Source: an uncultured Rhodopila sp.
Lineage (GTDB): Bacteria > Pseudomonadota > Alphaproteobacteria > Acetobacterales > Acetobacteraceae
NCBI GenBank assembly: GCA_903851415.1
Contig: CAINOE010000143.1
Coordinates: forward strand, 1 to 52,542
DNA: 52,542 nt
Reading direction: 5' to 3'
Part shown: positions 15,215-23,193 of the stretch, in pieces
Numbering within the stretch: the stretch's first letter is position 1
How the letters are laid out: each line of letters starts with the position of its first letter
Notes under the pieces: model-generated
Databases searched by the model: none
Told to the model about the DNA's origin: nothing
Seen by the model: the letters and a program-made list of their open reading frames with translations, nothing else
Program-made: the position numbers and the translations under genes

Positions 15215-17848
15215 ATGACAGGACCACTCACTGCCGGCGATCCGCTGGCGCCGTCCGGCCGCAAAGACCGGAGCACACCCGGTGAACCGCCAGGCCGTCC
15301 GTTGCGCAAGGCATCGGCGAAGCGACGGGGACCGGGCATTCTGCTGCGCACCGTGCACGGACTGTTCGGCGCCGTGCTCGCGGTGCTGCTGCTTGTCGGC
15401 ATTGCCGGCGGGGGGGCGGCCTGGATGGCCTACCAGCATTACAGCGCCGATCTGCCTGATGTGGACGGGCTGCGGAACTACCAGCCGCCGGTCATGAGCC
15501 GGGTTTATGCCGGCGATTCGCGCCTGCTCGCCGAACTCGCCGCCGAGCGCCGGATCTTCGTGCCCATCGGCGCGATCCCGGACATCGTCAAGCGGGCGTT
15601 CGTCTCCGCCGAGGACCAGAACTTCTATACGCATCGCGGCATCGACCCGATGGCGATCATCCGCGCCGCGGTATTTGACCTGGCGCATGCCGGCCAGGGC
15701 AAGCGCCCCATCGGCGCGTCGACCATCACCCAGCAGGTCGCCAAGAACATGCTGCTGGACAATCAGATCTCGTTCGCCCGCAAGGCGAAGGAGGCGATCC
15801 TGGCGATGCGGATCGAGCAGACCCTCAGCAAGGACCGCATTCTTGAGCTTTATTTGAACGAGATTTATCTCGGCCAGGGCTCGTATGGCGTCGCCGCCGC
15901 GTCGCAGGCGTATTTCAACAAGCCGCTGGACAAGCTGACGGTCGCGGAGGCGGCGTTCCTGGCAGCCCTGCCGAAGGCGCCGAACAACCTCAACCCGTTC
16001 AAGTACCCCGAAGCCGCCCGGTCGCGCCGCGATTACGTGCTGGACCGCCTGGCCGAGGATCATGTCATCACCGCCGCCCAGGCCGCCGCGTTCAAGGCCG
16101 AGCCGATCGTGCCGTCGGAGTTCCATCGCCCGCCGCCGATACCCGGTGCGGACTGGTTCACCGAGGACGTGCGGCGTCAGCTCGTTACCCGCTTCGGCCA
16201 GGAAGCGACGACCACCGGCGGGTTGATGGTCCGCACCAGCATGGACCCTGTGCTGCAGATCGCCGCGGAAAAGTCGCTGCGGGATGGGCTGATGGCCTAC
16301 GACCGCAAGATGGGCGGCTGGCGCGGCGCGGTGACGCACCTGTCGCTGGCTCCCGCGGACTTCGAAACCCGGTGGCCGGCAGCGTTGAATGAGGTTGCCC
16401 GGCCGCCCGGCATGCTGCCGCACTGGAAGCTCGCGGTCGTTGCCGGCACGACGGAGAACGAGGCGAAGGTCGATTGGCTGAATCAGGCCGGCGAACGCAG
16501 GGCGGCGGTGCTGGCTCTGCAGGACCTTGCCTGGGCGCGCCCGGTGCATGAGGGCAGGCCGGGGGCGACGCCGAGGCGCATGACGGATGTGGTGCAGACC
16601 GGCGACGTGGTGATGATCGATCCGCCCGCGGTACAGCCGGCTGTCCCGACTGCGCCGCCCACTGCGCCGGTGAAGGGCAAGCCGCCGGCCGCGACGGTGC
16701 CGCCGCCGGCAAACCGGGCCACTCTGCGCCAGATCCCGCTGGTGCAGGGCGCGCTGGTGTCGCTCGATCCGCAGACCGGACGGGTGCTTGCCATGGTGGG
16801 CGGCTGGAGTTTCGAGCAGAGCCAGTTCAACCGCGCCACTCAGGCGAATCGCCAGCCGGGCTCCAGCTTCAAGCCGATGGTCTACCTGACCGCGCTGGAA
16901 CGGGGCATCTCGCCGAGCCAGCGCTTCCTCGACGCGCCAATCATCATCGACACGCCGGAGGGCCGCTGGCGGCCGGGCAATTACGAAAACACCTTCAACG
17001 GCCCGACGCCGCTGCGCGTGGCGCTGGAGGAGTCGCTGAACCTGGTCACCCTGCGGGTCGCCCAGCGCGTCGGCATGAAGGCCGTCGCGGACACGGCGAT
17101 CGCCTTCCACATGGTGGACTCGATGCCGCGCGTGCTGCCTGCCGCGTTGGGGGCGGTGGAGACGACCGTCATGCGGGAGGCTCAGGCCTATGCGTCGCTG
17201 GCGACCGGCGGCCGGGAGGTGATCCCGACCTTGATCGACAGCGTGCAGGACCCGGACGGGCATGTGGTGATGCGGCCGGAGGGCCTCGCCTGCGACAATT
17301 GCGCCGATGCCGCCGCCCCGCCGGGCGTCACCGACAGCCGGGCGCAGATCGCGGATGCCGCCAGCGTGTTTCAGCTTCAGACGATGATGCAGGGCGTGGT
17401 GCAGCGCGGCACCGGCATCCCGGCCGGCAAAGGGTTGAACCGGCCGATAGCGGGCAAGACGGGGACGACGCAGGACTTCGCGGATGCCTGGTTCGCCGGC
17501 TTCACGCCAGATCTGGTGACGGTCGTATGGGTTGGGTTCGACAATCCGGCGTCGCTCGGCGAAAACGAGACCGGCGCCGCCGTTGCCGCTCCGATCTGGC
17601 ATGACTATATGGCGTCGGCGCTGGCCGGCCATCCGGTGCTGTCGTTTCCGATGCCTCCGGGCGTGACCATGGCGCAGTGGCAGACCGCCACCGGCACCGT
17701 GACCGACGCCTTCAAGCCCGATCAGGTTCCGGGCGCGTCCGGGCCGACTGGCGGAGGGGGTGGTAGTCCTGCGACCGCCGATAGCACGAGCGGTCCGCCC
17801 GCCATCGTGCATGGCGGGGTTGATAACAGCATGGGCGGGTTGTATTGA
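15215..17848 (+). CDS. mrcA: Penicillin-binding protein 1A, bifunctional transglycosylase/transpeptidase
   Basis: Class A PBP that polymerises and cross-links peptidoglycan. Of 877 residues, 1-47 are a basic cytoplasmic tail and 48-72 the membrane anchor. The GT51 domain follows, with catalytic Glu133 in FVSAEDQNFYTHRGID and the motifs GASTITQQVAKN and ILELYLNEIYLGQGSYG. An OB-like insertion precedes the transpeptidase, whose motifs are SSFK (550-553) and KTG (748-750, KTGTTQDFADAW). A Pro-rich segment near residue 480 and a Gly-rich C-terminus are low-complexity. ATG 15215 is preferred over an in-frame TTG at 15176; its ribosome site is weak, so coupling with the amidase gene is possible. 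Confidence 0.95.
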   Translation: MTGPLTAGDPLAPSGRKDRSTPGEPPGRPLRKASAKRRGPGILLRTVHGLFGAVLAVLLLVGIAGGGAAWMAYQHYSADLPDVDGLRNYQPPVMSRVYAGDSRLLAELAAERRIFVPIGAIPDIVKRAFVSAEDQNFYTHRGIDPMAIIRAAVFDLAHAGQGKRPIGASTITQQVAKNMLLDNQISFARKAKEAILAMRIEQTLSKDRILELYLNEIYLGQGSYGVAAASQAYFNKPLDKLTVAEAAFLAALPKAPNNLNPFKYPEAARSRRDYVLDRLAEDHVITAAQAAAFKAEPIVPSEFHRPPPIPGADWFTEDVRRQLVTRFGQEATTTGGLMVRTSMDPVLQIAAEKSLRDGLMAYDRKMGGWRGAVTHLSLAPADFETRWPAALNEVARPPGMLPHWKLAVVAGTTENEAKVDWLNQAGERRAAVLALQDLAWARPVHEGRPGATPRRMTDVVQTGDVVMIDPPAVQPAVPTAPPTAPVKGKPPAATVPPPANRATLRQIPLVQGALVSLDPQTGRVLAMVGGWSFEQSQFNRATQANRQPGSSFKPMVYLTALERGISPSQRFLDAPIIIDTPEGRWRPGNYENTFNGPTPLRVALEESLNLVTLRVAQRVGMKAVADTAIAFHMVDSMPRVLPAALGAVETTVMREAQAYASLATGGREVIPTLIDSVQDPDGHVVMRPEGLACDNCADAAAPPGVTDSRAQIADAASVFQLQTMMQGVVQRGTGIPAGKGLNRPIAGKTGTTQDFADAWFAGFTPDLVTVVWVGFDNPASLGENETGAAVAAPIWHDYMASALAGHPVLSFPMPPGVTMAQWQTATGTVTDAFKPDQVPGASGPTGGGGGSPATADSTSGPPAIVHGGVDNSMGGLY

Positions 17849-17879
17849 CCCGCCCCTTCGACAGAGAAACCTGGAACAC

Positions 17880-19011
17880 ATGTCCGCTGAATCCGACGCA
17901 TTGAACGAACAGATCAAGCAGTCCGTCGCGCTGCTGAGGAGGCATCTTTGACTGGGATGTCGCCGAAGCCCGCCTCGCGGAACTGAACAACCGCGCCGAG
18001 GACCCGGCGCTGTGGAACGACCCCGCCGCCGCCCAGAAGCTGATGCGGGAGCGCAACCAGATCGCCTCGGCGATGGAGGCCGTGCAGAAGCTGGAAGGCG
18101 AAGTCTCCGACGCGATGGAGCTGATCGCGATGGCGGAAGCCGATGGCGACGAGGCGATGGTTGCAGAGGCGATGGGATCGCTGCGCGCGGCGGCCGAGGA
18201 AGCCAAGCGGCGGGAGATCGAAAGCCTGCTGTCCGGCGAGGCCGACGGCAACGACTGCTATATCGAGCTGAACTCCGGCGCCGGCGGGACCGAAGCGCAG
18301 GACTGGGCCGAGATGTTGATGCGCATGTATATGCGGTGGGCCGAGCAGCACGGCTACAAAGTTCAGTTGATGGAAGAGAGCGAGGGCGAGCAGGCCGGCA
18401 TCAAGTCCGCGACGTTGCAGGTCTCCGGGCCGAACGCCTACGGGTGGCTGAAGACGGAAGGCGGGGTGCACCGCCTGGTGCGGATCAGCCCGTTTGATTC
18501 AAACGCGCGGCGGCAGACCAGCTTCGCCAGCGTGTGGGTGTATCCGGTGGTGGACGACTCGATCGAGATCGAGATCAACGAAGCCGATTTGAAGGTGGAT
18601 ACCTACCGCGCGTCGGGCGCGGGCGGGCAGCACGTCAACAAGACGGAAAGCGCCATCCGGATCACCCACATCCCCAGCGGGATCATCGTCGCCTGCCAGA
18701 CCGACCGCAGCCAGCACCGCAACCGGGCGACCGCGATGGCGATGCTGAAGGCGCGGATGTATGAAGCCGAGTTGCAGCGGCGGGAAGCGGTGACGGCGGC
18801 GCAGGAGAACGCCAAGACCGATATCGGCTGGGGCCATCAGATCCGGAATTATGTGCTCGCGCCGTATCAGTTGGTGAAGGATCTGCGGACCGGGGTCGAG
18901 AAGGGCAATCCGGACGCAGTGCTGGACGGCGATCTGGACGAGTTCATGGCCGCGGCGCTGGCGGCAAGGTCGGGGGCGACGCGGTCGGAGGCAAGTGCCA
19001 ATGCGCGGTAG
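17880..19011 (+). CDS. prfB: Peptide chain release factor 2, with programmed +1 frameshift
   Basis: RF2 terminates translation at UGA and UAA. Frame 0 runs from ATG 17880 for 23 codons to CTT at 17946-17948, followed by an in-frame TGA at 17949-17951. Skipping one base puts the ribosome on GAC at 17950, and the frame then stays open to 19011 (DWDVAEARLAELNNRAEDPALWNDP onward), giving 376 residues. The slip site CTT-TGA-C and an AGGAGG element just upstream match the known autoregulatory design. Key motifs are RISPFDSNARRQTSFAS and the catalytic GAGGQHVNKTESAIRI (GGQ). The interrupted frame is therefore not a defect. Confidence 0.95.
17937..17952 (+). promoter_or_regulatory. prfB programmed frameshift signal
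   Basis: AGGAGG (17937-17942), then CATCTTTGAC. The internal Shine-Dalgarno-like sequence is three bases before CTT, the spacing known to push the ribosome forward. When RF2 is scarce, the slow UGA allows the +1 slip, so RF2 controls its own level. Confidence 0.9.
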
Positions 19012-19022
19012 GTGGCTGCGTC

Positions 19023-19427
19023 CTATTTGAGGATCGCCAGCGCGGCGAGACCCGAACCGTAAGCGGTGATCAACACGCCCAGGATGCCCCACAGGTAGGT
19101 CTTGGTCGGCACATCGGCGAACCTTGCGATCATCTCAGTCCGGAGAGCGGCAATCTCTTTGCCTGTATCGGTCCGAAGACTGCCGATCTCGGTGCGAAGA
19201 CCCGAGATTTCCCTGGTCATATCAGACCGCAGGTTCGCCACCTCCGCTTTGGTTGCCAAATTGGGCAATGTCGCCGTCAGCGTCGCGTCGATGCGCACGA
19301 TCATCGGCTCAAGCCGGGAGAGCACCGACTTGACCTCCTGCATGTCGCTTTCAAGCTGCGAAACACGGTCTTCCACGGGAAGATCGTACGGGCGGCGGCC
19401 TGCCGGCGCAACAGACGATTCAGTCAT
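19023..19427 (-). CDS. Coiled-coil protein with C-terminal membrane anchor
   Basis: A 134-residue protein of unknown function. Residues 20-100 form a heptad-patterned coiled coil (DRVSQLESDMQEVKSVLSRLEPMIVRIDATL; LRSDMTREISGLRTEIGSLR, with the short repeat LRT/SE-I). A single membrane helix ends it (YLWGILGVLITAYGSGLAALAIL). The build resembles DUF1640-like or phage-associated coiled-coil anchors, but no family is claimed. ATG 19427 lacks a ribosome site of its own and overlaps the end of the small ORF at 19420-19530, which suggests coupled translation. Confidence 0.7.
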   Translation of the reverse strand: MTESSVAPAGRRPYDLPVEDRVSQLESDMQEVKSVLSRLEPMIVRIDATLTATLPNLATKAEVANLRSDMTREISGLRTEIGSLRTDTGKEIAALRTEMIARFADVPTKTYLWGILGVLITAYGSGLAALAILK

Positions 19428-19530
19428 CGGGCCGGCACCGGCCGCCACGATTACTGGCGAACGCCCCTTTACATACTGATGTATTCGACCCGAGACTGCT
19501 GACCCAACACAACGCCAGTCGATTCATCAT
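19420..19530 (-). CDS. Possible 36-codon leader ORF coupled to the coiled-coil gene
   Basis: On the minus strand AAGGAG stands 4 and 7 bases before the tandem ATGs at 19530 and 19527. The frame MMNRLALCWVSSL... ends with TGA at 19420-19422, overlapping the next gene's ATG (19427) by eight bases. The peptide resembles no known family. A TATTAT element lies about 25 bases upstream of the ribosome site. It may be a leader peptide that delivers ribosomes to the downstream gene, or that gene may have lost its own N-terminus by a frameshift. Confidence 0.4.
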   Translation of the reverse strand: MMNRLALCWVSSLGSNTSVCKGAFASNRGGRCRPDD

Positions 19531-19597
19531 CCATCTCCTTCGCGAGACGGATAATAGACCGCAATTGCTTAACGAATCATTGACACGACCAGGCCGC

Positions 19598-20029
19598 TCA
19601 ACCCGGATCGGCCGTCAGCCCCGCCGCGGCCAGTCCGGCCAGTCCGCACGCTTCGTCGTTATCCGACGTGTCCCCCGAAACGCCCACCGCTCCGATAACA
19701 CTGCCGTCGCCGCCGCGGATCAGCACGCCGCCCGCGACCGGGATCAGCGACCCGCCAACCGCATGCGTTACCGCGGCAATGAAATGCGGCCGCTCGGCTG
19801 CGTTCTTGCCCAGCGTCCGCGACCCGACGCCCATCGACACCGCGCCATGCGCCTTGCCGATGGCAATCTCACCCCGGCGCAGCGCCGTGCCATCCTCGGC
19901 GGCAAACGCCTTCAGCGCGCCGCGCGCATCAAGCACCGCGACCGCCATCGGGGACAGCGACTTCTCGCGCGCATGCGCCAGCACGGCGGCGATCACGGTC
20001 TGCGCCGCGGCCAATGTCAGTTCCGTCAT
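19598..20029 (-). CDS. GlcG/HbpS family protein (DUF336)
   Basis: A 143-residue small alpha/beta protein of the GlcG/HbpS family, members of which bind haem or cobalamin or occur as subunits beside glycolate and diol enzymes. The family pattern is clear: LTLAAAQTVIAAVLAHAREK, MAVAVLDARGALKAF, HFIAAVTHAVGGSLIPVAGGVLIRGGDGSVIGAVGVSG, and DNDEACGLAGLAAAGL. There is no signal peptide. It starts 26 bases after the flavoprotein gene on the same strand, so the two are likely co-expressed and may act in one oxidation pathway. The substrate is unknown. Confidence 0.85.
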   Translation of the reverse strand: MTELTLAAAQTVIAAVLAHAREKSLSPMAVAVLDARGALKAFAAEDGTALRRGEIAIGKAHGAVSMGVGSRTLGKNAAERPHFIAAVTHAVGGSLIPVAGGVLIRGGDGSVIGAVGVSGDTSDNDEACGLAGLAAAGLTADPG

Positions 20030-20055
20030 GACAAGCGTCCTTATGAAGACCACGC

Positions 20056-21237
20056 CTACAGGAACAACTCGTCCGGGTCCCCGTTGAACATCGCCCGGCC
20101 CACCGCCTCGAAATGCGACTCGCGGGCCTGGATCTGCTGCGACAGCGTGTGCATGTCGCGGAACCGGCGCTCGAACGGCGTGCCGAGGAAAATCGCCGAC
20201 GTTCCCGCCGCCTTGTAAACAAAGTCGGCGACCTCGGCGGCCGAGTGGATCGCATGCGCGCATCCCAGCCGCACCCGCACCCTGGCGGCAAGATCGATCG
20301 GCACGACATCGTCGGCGGTTGCCGAGACCTCCTTCAGGATTTCCACCAGCCAGGAACGGGCGGACCCCAAAGCAGCCTCCCGCCGCGCCACGCCGTCGTG
20401 CAGAACCGGGCTGTCAGCCAGCCGCTGAAGCCCGCGCGGGATTTTCTCCGCCGCCAGGCTGATCAGGGAATCCATCATCGCGCGGGCGATGCCGAACGCT
20501 ACGCCGGCAACGCCCACGGCATACAGGCCCTGCATGGTGAACGCGTAGAGCGGCCCCGTCTCCCGCCGCAGCGACGGATCCTCGCGCGTCCCGCTATACG
20601 CCTCCGGCACGAACAGATCGCTCACCCGGTATCCCTCGGAGGCCGTGCCGCGCAACCCGATGGTGTTCCAGTTTGCAACCGGCGTTGTCTGCTCCTTGCG
20701 GAACAACAACGTGCGGATGGTGGGCCGGCCGAATCGGTTCGGACGCAGCGAGCCGTCCGGTTCGGTGACCTGGCAATGCGCGCCCATCCAGTTGGCCTGG
20801 CGGCTGCCGCTGGCGAAATCCCACTCGCCGGTGACCAAATACCCGCCCGGCACAGCCCTGGCCTTGCTCTGATTGGGCGGTCCCCAGGAAATGATCGTCC
20901 GCGGATCCGCCCAGATGTCCCGCGCGGTTTCCAGCGGGATAAACGGCGCGATCAGCGCGGCGCTGTTGGCGACGAACAGGTTCCAGGCCACCGAGGCGTC
21001 ATGCCGCGCAATTTCCTCAATCGCATGCAGGTAGGTCCAGGGATCGACCTGATCGCCGCCGACAGAGCGCGGCAGCAGCATGCGGGCCAGGCGGGCGTCA
21101 TGGATCTGCGTCAGCAGGGGTTCGGGGATGAACTGGCTGGTTTCAATCTCGTCCGCGGCGGCGGCGATCACAGGGCCGAGCTCGCGCGCCCGCGCGATGG
21201 GGTCGCCATGGGCGGAGCCATGCCTGGCACGGTTCAT
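20056..21237 (-). CDS. Acyl-CoA dehydrogenase-like flavin monooxygenase/hydroxylase
   Basis: A 393-residue cytoplasmic protein with the acyl-CoA dehydrogenase fold. Its form is closer to flavin-dependent hydroxylases and desulfurisation monooxygenases (HpaH/DszC/SfnC type) than to true acyl-CoA dehydrogenases. Visible segments: helical N-domain ending MLLPRSVGGDQVDPWTYLHAIEEIARHDASVAWN; middle beta-domain (ISWGPPNQSKARAVPGGYLVTGEWDFASGSRQA; WNTIGLRGTASEGYRVSDLFVP); and C-terminal helical domain with TSAIFLGTPFERRFRDMHTLSQQIQA. The catalytic Glu of acyl-CoA dehydrogenases is not evident. ATG 21237 follows CAGGAG. It is the first gene of a pair with the GlcG-like gene. The substrate is unknown. 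Confidence 0.82.
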   Translation of the reverse strand: MNRARHGSAHGDPIARARELGPVIAAAADEIETSQFIPEPLLTQIHDARLARMLLPRSVGGDQVDPWTYLHAIEEIARHDASVAWNLFVANSAALIAPFIPLETARDIWADPRTIISWGPPNQSKARAVPGGYLVTGEWDFASGSRQANWMGAHCQVTEPDGSLRPNRFGRPTIRTLLFRKEQTTPVANWNTIGLRGTASEGYRVSDLFVPEAYSGTREDPSLRRETGPLYAFTMQGLYAVGVAGVAFGIARAMMDSLISLAAEKIPRGLQRLADSPVLHDGVARREAALGSARSWLVEILKEVSATADDVVPIDLAARVRVRLGCAHAIHSAAEVADFVYKAAGTSAIFLGTPFERRFRDMHTLSQQIQARESHFEAVGRAMFNGDPDELFL

Positions 21238-21373
21238 GGGACGCTCCTGGGCCGTGATCGCACAATTACCCGCCGCCCGCACGCCCTTTGTCAACGCCGT
21301 CCGGCTTGCCGTTGCGCAGAGTAAACACATGGTTCATTGAACGGAACAGCGGCTTCCGCTACCTATCGTTGCT

Positions 21374-22054
21374 ATGCGCATCTCGCTTTTCCTCAGTGCC
21401 GTTTGGCTTGCCGCGGCCGCCTCCGCGCTCGCGCAGGTGACCGTCGACCTGCATGCGCTGCAAGCGCTGCCCGACCGGCCGGAGCCCGCGCCCCGCCCGC
21501 GCGCCGCTCCGCCGAACCTGGTCCGCGTGCCGAACACGACCGCCAAACTCACCCCGCCGGCGGCGCCCGCCACGCCGGCGCCGGTGCCGCCGGCCATCCC
21601 GAAGACGGAGCCGGAGACCGCGGTGGTCAACCCGATCCCGGCACCCGAGCCGCCGGCCGGAGCCCCGCCGCCGCCCCCGCCGCCCGTATCGGAAAACGCT
21701 GCGACCAAGGCGGCGCCGACAACCGCCGGCCTGCGGCTGACCTTCGCGCCCGGCGCGTCCGACCTCAGTCCCGACAGCACCGCGTCGATCAAGGAACTGA
21801 CCGCGGCCGCGCCGCCCGGCGATGCAACCACGTTCAACGTCCAGGCCTACGCGCCCGGCACCAAGGACGATCCGTCCACCGCGCGGCGGGTGTCGCTGTC
21901 ACGCGCAATGGCGGTGCGCAGCGCGCTGGTCGCGGATGGCGTCCCGTCGGCCCGCATCTTCGTCCGCGCGCTCGGCGAACAGTTCGGCGACGGGCCGCCC
22001 GACCGGGTGGACGTGAACATTGAGGGCGCCCCCGGGCAGGCGACACAGAAATGA
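21374..22054 (+). CDS. Periplasmic OmpA-like protein, first gene of a motor-type operon
   Basis: A 226-residue protein with a Sec signal peptide (MRISLFLSAVWLAAAASALAQ). A long Pro/Ala-rich spacer follows (about 35-105, including PAGAPPPPPPP), able to span the periplasm. The C-terminal part (110-220) looks like a reduced OmpA-type peptidoglycan-binding domain (LRLTFAPGASDLSPDSTASIKELT; RRVSLSRAMAVRSALVADGVPSARIFVRALGE). Its stop overlaps the next gene's start by four bases (ATGA), so it belongs with the channel genes behind it and probably anchors or senses the wall for that complex. Confidence 0.78.
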   Translation: MRISLFLSAVWLAAAASALAQVTVDLHALQALPDRPEPAPRPRAAPPNLVRVPNTTAKLTPPAAPATPAPVPPAIPKTEPETAVVNPIPAPEPPAGAPPPPPPPVSENAATKAAPTTAGLRLTFAPGASDLSPDSTASIKELTAAAPPGDATTFNVQAYAPGTKDDPSTARRVSLSRAMAVRSALVADGVPSARIFVRALGEQFGDGPPDRVDVNIEGAPGQATQK

Positions 22055-23193
22055 CCAAGCCCTCCGGCTACCTGATCCGGATGCTGCTGTTCCTGATCGC
22101 CGTGGGCATCGTCGCGGCTGTGCTGTCTCCGGTGCTGGCCACGGCATTCTTCAACAACCCCGTCCTCAACAGCCTGATCCTGTTCATCCTGCTGCTCGGC
22201 ATTGTTTGGAACCTGAATCAGGTGCTGCGGCTGCGGCCGGAGGTGAAATGGCTGGAGACGTACCAGACTTCGCGCAGCCGCCTCGCCGCCCTGCCCTCGC
22301 CCAAGCTGCTGGCCCCGATGGCCAGCATGCTGGCGATGCGGGAAGGCCAGACCCGCCACGACGGCCGCCACATCACCCTGTCCGCGACCGCCATGCGCAG
22401 CCTGCTCGATGGGCTGTCGTCGCGGCTCGACGAAAGCCGCGAGCTGTCGCGCTACATGACCGGGCTGCTGATCTTCCTCGGCCTGCTGGGGACATTCTGG
22501 GGGCTGCTGAAGACCGTCAGTTCGGTCTCCGACGTCATCGGCGGCATGACCATCGGCTCCGGCGATGTCACCGCGATGTTCGACCAGTTGAAGTCGGGTC
22601 TGGTCAAGCCGCTGGCCGGCATGGGAACCGCGTTTTCGGCCAGCATGTACGGCCTCGCCGGCGCCCTGGTGCTGGGCTTCCTCGACCTGACCGCGGGGCA
22701 GGCGCAGAACCGCTTCTTCAATGAACTGGAAGAATGGCTGGCCGGCCTGACCCGCCTGTCGTCCGGCGCGCTGGCGGAGGGCGACGGTTCCGTCCCCGTC
22801 TATGTCCAGGCGCTGCTGGAACAGACCGCCGAGAACATGGAGGGCCTGCAGCAGGTTCTGGTGCGGGACGAGGAAAACCGCATCCAGATGAACCAGGCCG
22901 TGCTGACGCTGAATGAACGCCTCGGCTCGCTGGCGGACACGATGCGGGCGAACCAGCAGTTGATGATGCGGATCGCCGAGACGCAGACCGCGCTCGGTCC
23001 GGCGTTGCAGCGGCTCGGCCAGGCCGGCGGCGGCGACGATGTCAGCCGCGGCCATCTGCGCAACATCGAAAATTTCCTGCAACGCCTGCTGAACGAATCC
23101 GAGCAGGGCCGCGCCCGCTCGACCGCGGAACTGCGCAACGACCTGCGGCTGCTGACCCGCACCGTCGCGGCGCTGGCGGAGCCGCCGCGCTGA
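22051..23193 (+). CDS. MotA/TolQ/ExbB-type inner-membrane channel subunit
   Basis: A 380-residue membrane protein. Predicted membrane helices are at about 11-30, 40-57, 137-155 and 187-213. The third carries the motif FLGLLGTFWGLLKTV found in ExbB, TolQ and MotA channels, and the fourth pairs as MGTAFSASMYGLAGALVLG. The cytoplasmic loop (58-136) and a 150-residue C-terminal coiled-coil tail lie on either side. Such proteins form a pentamer around a dimer of the MotB/ExbD-type partner and use ion flow to rotate it. It overlaps its neighbours by four and one bases. It is not a flagellar MotA by context. Confidence 0.85.
   Translation: MTKPSGYLIRMLLFLIAVGIVAAVLSPVLATAFFNNPVLNSLILFILLLGIVWNLNQVLRLRPEVKWLETYQTSRSRLAALPSPKLLAPMASMLAMREGQTRHDGRHITLSATAMRSLLDGLSSRLDESRELSRYMTGLLIFLGLLGTFWGLLKTVSSVSDVIGGMTIGSGDVTAMFDQLKSGLVKPLAGMGTAFSASMYGLAGALVLGFLDLTAGQAQNRFFNELEEWLAGLTRLSSGALAEGDGSVPVYVQALLEQTAENMEGLQQVLVRDEENRIQMNQAVLTLNERLGSLADTMRANQQLMMRIAETQTALGPALQRLGQAGGGDDVSRGHLRNIENFLQRLLNESEQGRARSTAELRNDLRLLTRTVAALAEPPR

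Noticed and set aside
14072..17917. A 1281-codon frame on the minus strand
   Set aside because: It is antisense to the amidase and PBP1A genes, has a His/Arg/Pro-rich composition typical of shadows of GC-rich genes, and shows no domain.
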